NCBI GenBank assembly: GCA_959347315.1
Contig: OY365817.1
Location: 29,109,513-29,173,512, forward strand
Direction: 5' to 3'
DNA from: Bimastos eiseni
Lineage: Eukaryota; Annelida; Clitellata; Crassiclitellata; Lumbricidae
DNA length: 64,000 nucleotides
Shown here: piece by piece, positions 63,488 to 64,000 of the stretch
How the letters are laid out: the number at the start of each line of letters is the position of its first letter
Position numbering within the stretch: the stretch's first letter is position 1
Made by a program: the position numbers and the translations under genes
Notes under the pieces: model-generated
What the model was told of the DNA's origin: nothing
Seen by the model: only the letters and a program-made list of their open reading frames with translations
Database searches by the model: none

Positions 63488-63588
63488 GTACATCCATCAC
63501 CCCCCAAAGACCCCATTGGAAAACTTCCCAAAGCGAGTCTCTTCTAACCTGACAGATTTTGCCCCACAATTATATCCCAAATGAGTAG

Positions 63589-63862
63589 GGCCCCGTGGTT
63601 TATGCGATTATGTGATTTCGCATATTTTCGCATAAATTGGTGGTTTTCGCATACATTTTTAAATGGATAGTTTTCGCAAATTATTGCGTAAAGTTCGGAA
63701 ATTTCGGTCAGTGTCAATTATAATTGGCTTGTCCAGGCTATTATTAGTCCATAGGGGCTATAGCTAATAGTTTACTGACCAGATGACGTAATTATTGATG
63801 ACTTGGACCCGTGGATTATGCGATTTATCACATAATTTTTCGCATAATCCACTGCGGCCTAC
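63589..63862. mobile_element. MITE-like element with TATGCG terminal inverted repeats
   Basis: The left end reads GGCCCCGTGGTTTATGCGAT. The right end, reverse-complemented, reads GGCCGCAGTGGATTATGCGA. The interior is AT-rich, repeats TTTTCGCATA/TTTCGCA, and holds a third inner copy of the terminus near 63807. It looks like a non-autonomous DNA transposon of about 270 bp; the target-site duplication is unclear. Confidence 0.6.
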
Positions 63863-64000
63863 AGATGGGATATCCAAATGTAGGTCACAGGTGAATTGCC
63901 TTTCTTGTCTCAAAGGCAACAGGAACTAAACCTGTGTAATCGTCGGAAGAACGGTCTACACTGGAAGCCCCTTGTTGTTGTCATAATGACATGTGTCAAG

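Overview
This is a eukaryotic, animal nuclear window: multi-exon genes with GT-AG introns of about 0.3-2 kb, very high microsatellite density, tRNA-head SINE-like repeats, MITE-like elements and non-LTR retrotransposon fragments. The conserved proteins (a ciliary CFAP45, a prenylated Rab acceptor, a haem-type cystathionine beta-synthase, a CIZ1-like zinc-finger protein, a rhodopsin-family GPCR) point to a ciliated metazoan, most likely a marine invertebrate. I cannot name the species or phylum from sequence alone.

Layout. 1-21 kb is gene-poor: one intronless class A GPCR gene (4190-5428, minus), many simple repeats, a transposase-like relic near 10.6 kb, and a very unusual 2.4 kb array of short hairpins at about 16.8-19.3 kb. 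21-28 kb carries a minus-strand CIZ1-like gene, built from its zinc-finger exons, with a 0.9 kb CAGACA-type minisatellite and a LINE fragment inside its introns. 28-31 kb is intergenic, with an ATGT array and a G-rich (minus strand) minisatellite.

31-48 kb is the gene-dense part: a two-exon gene for a small predicted signal-peptide/membrane protein (31010-33203, plus); CFAP45 in ten exons, the first holding only the ATG (34238-40356, plus, 550 aa); RABAC1/PRA1 in five coding exons (44782-41794, minus, 195 aa); and a three-exon bZIP factor (46456-48239, plus, 276 aa) whose leader has an out-of-frame overlapping uORF. CFAP45 and RABAC1 are convergent. 48-59 kb is again repeat-rich and nearly gene-free, with a LINE 3' fragment at 54.2 kb. 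59.45 kb to the end holds the first seven coding exons (249 residues) of cystathionine beta-synthase, plus strand, running off the window.

The genes share no obvious pathway; the window looks like ordinary neighbouring animal genes separated by repeat-rich DNA. Exon boundaries were chosen by splice consensus, reading-frame continuity across every junction and remembered family resemblance. No alignment or transcript evidence was available.
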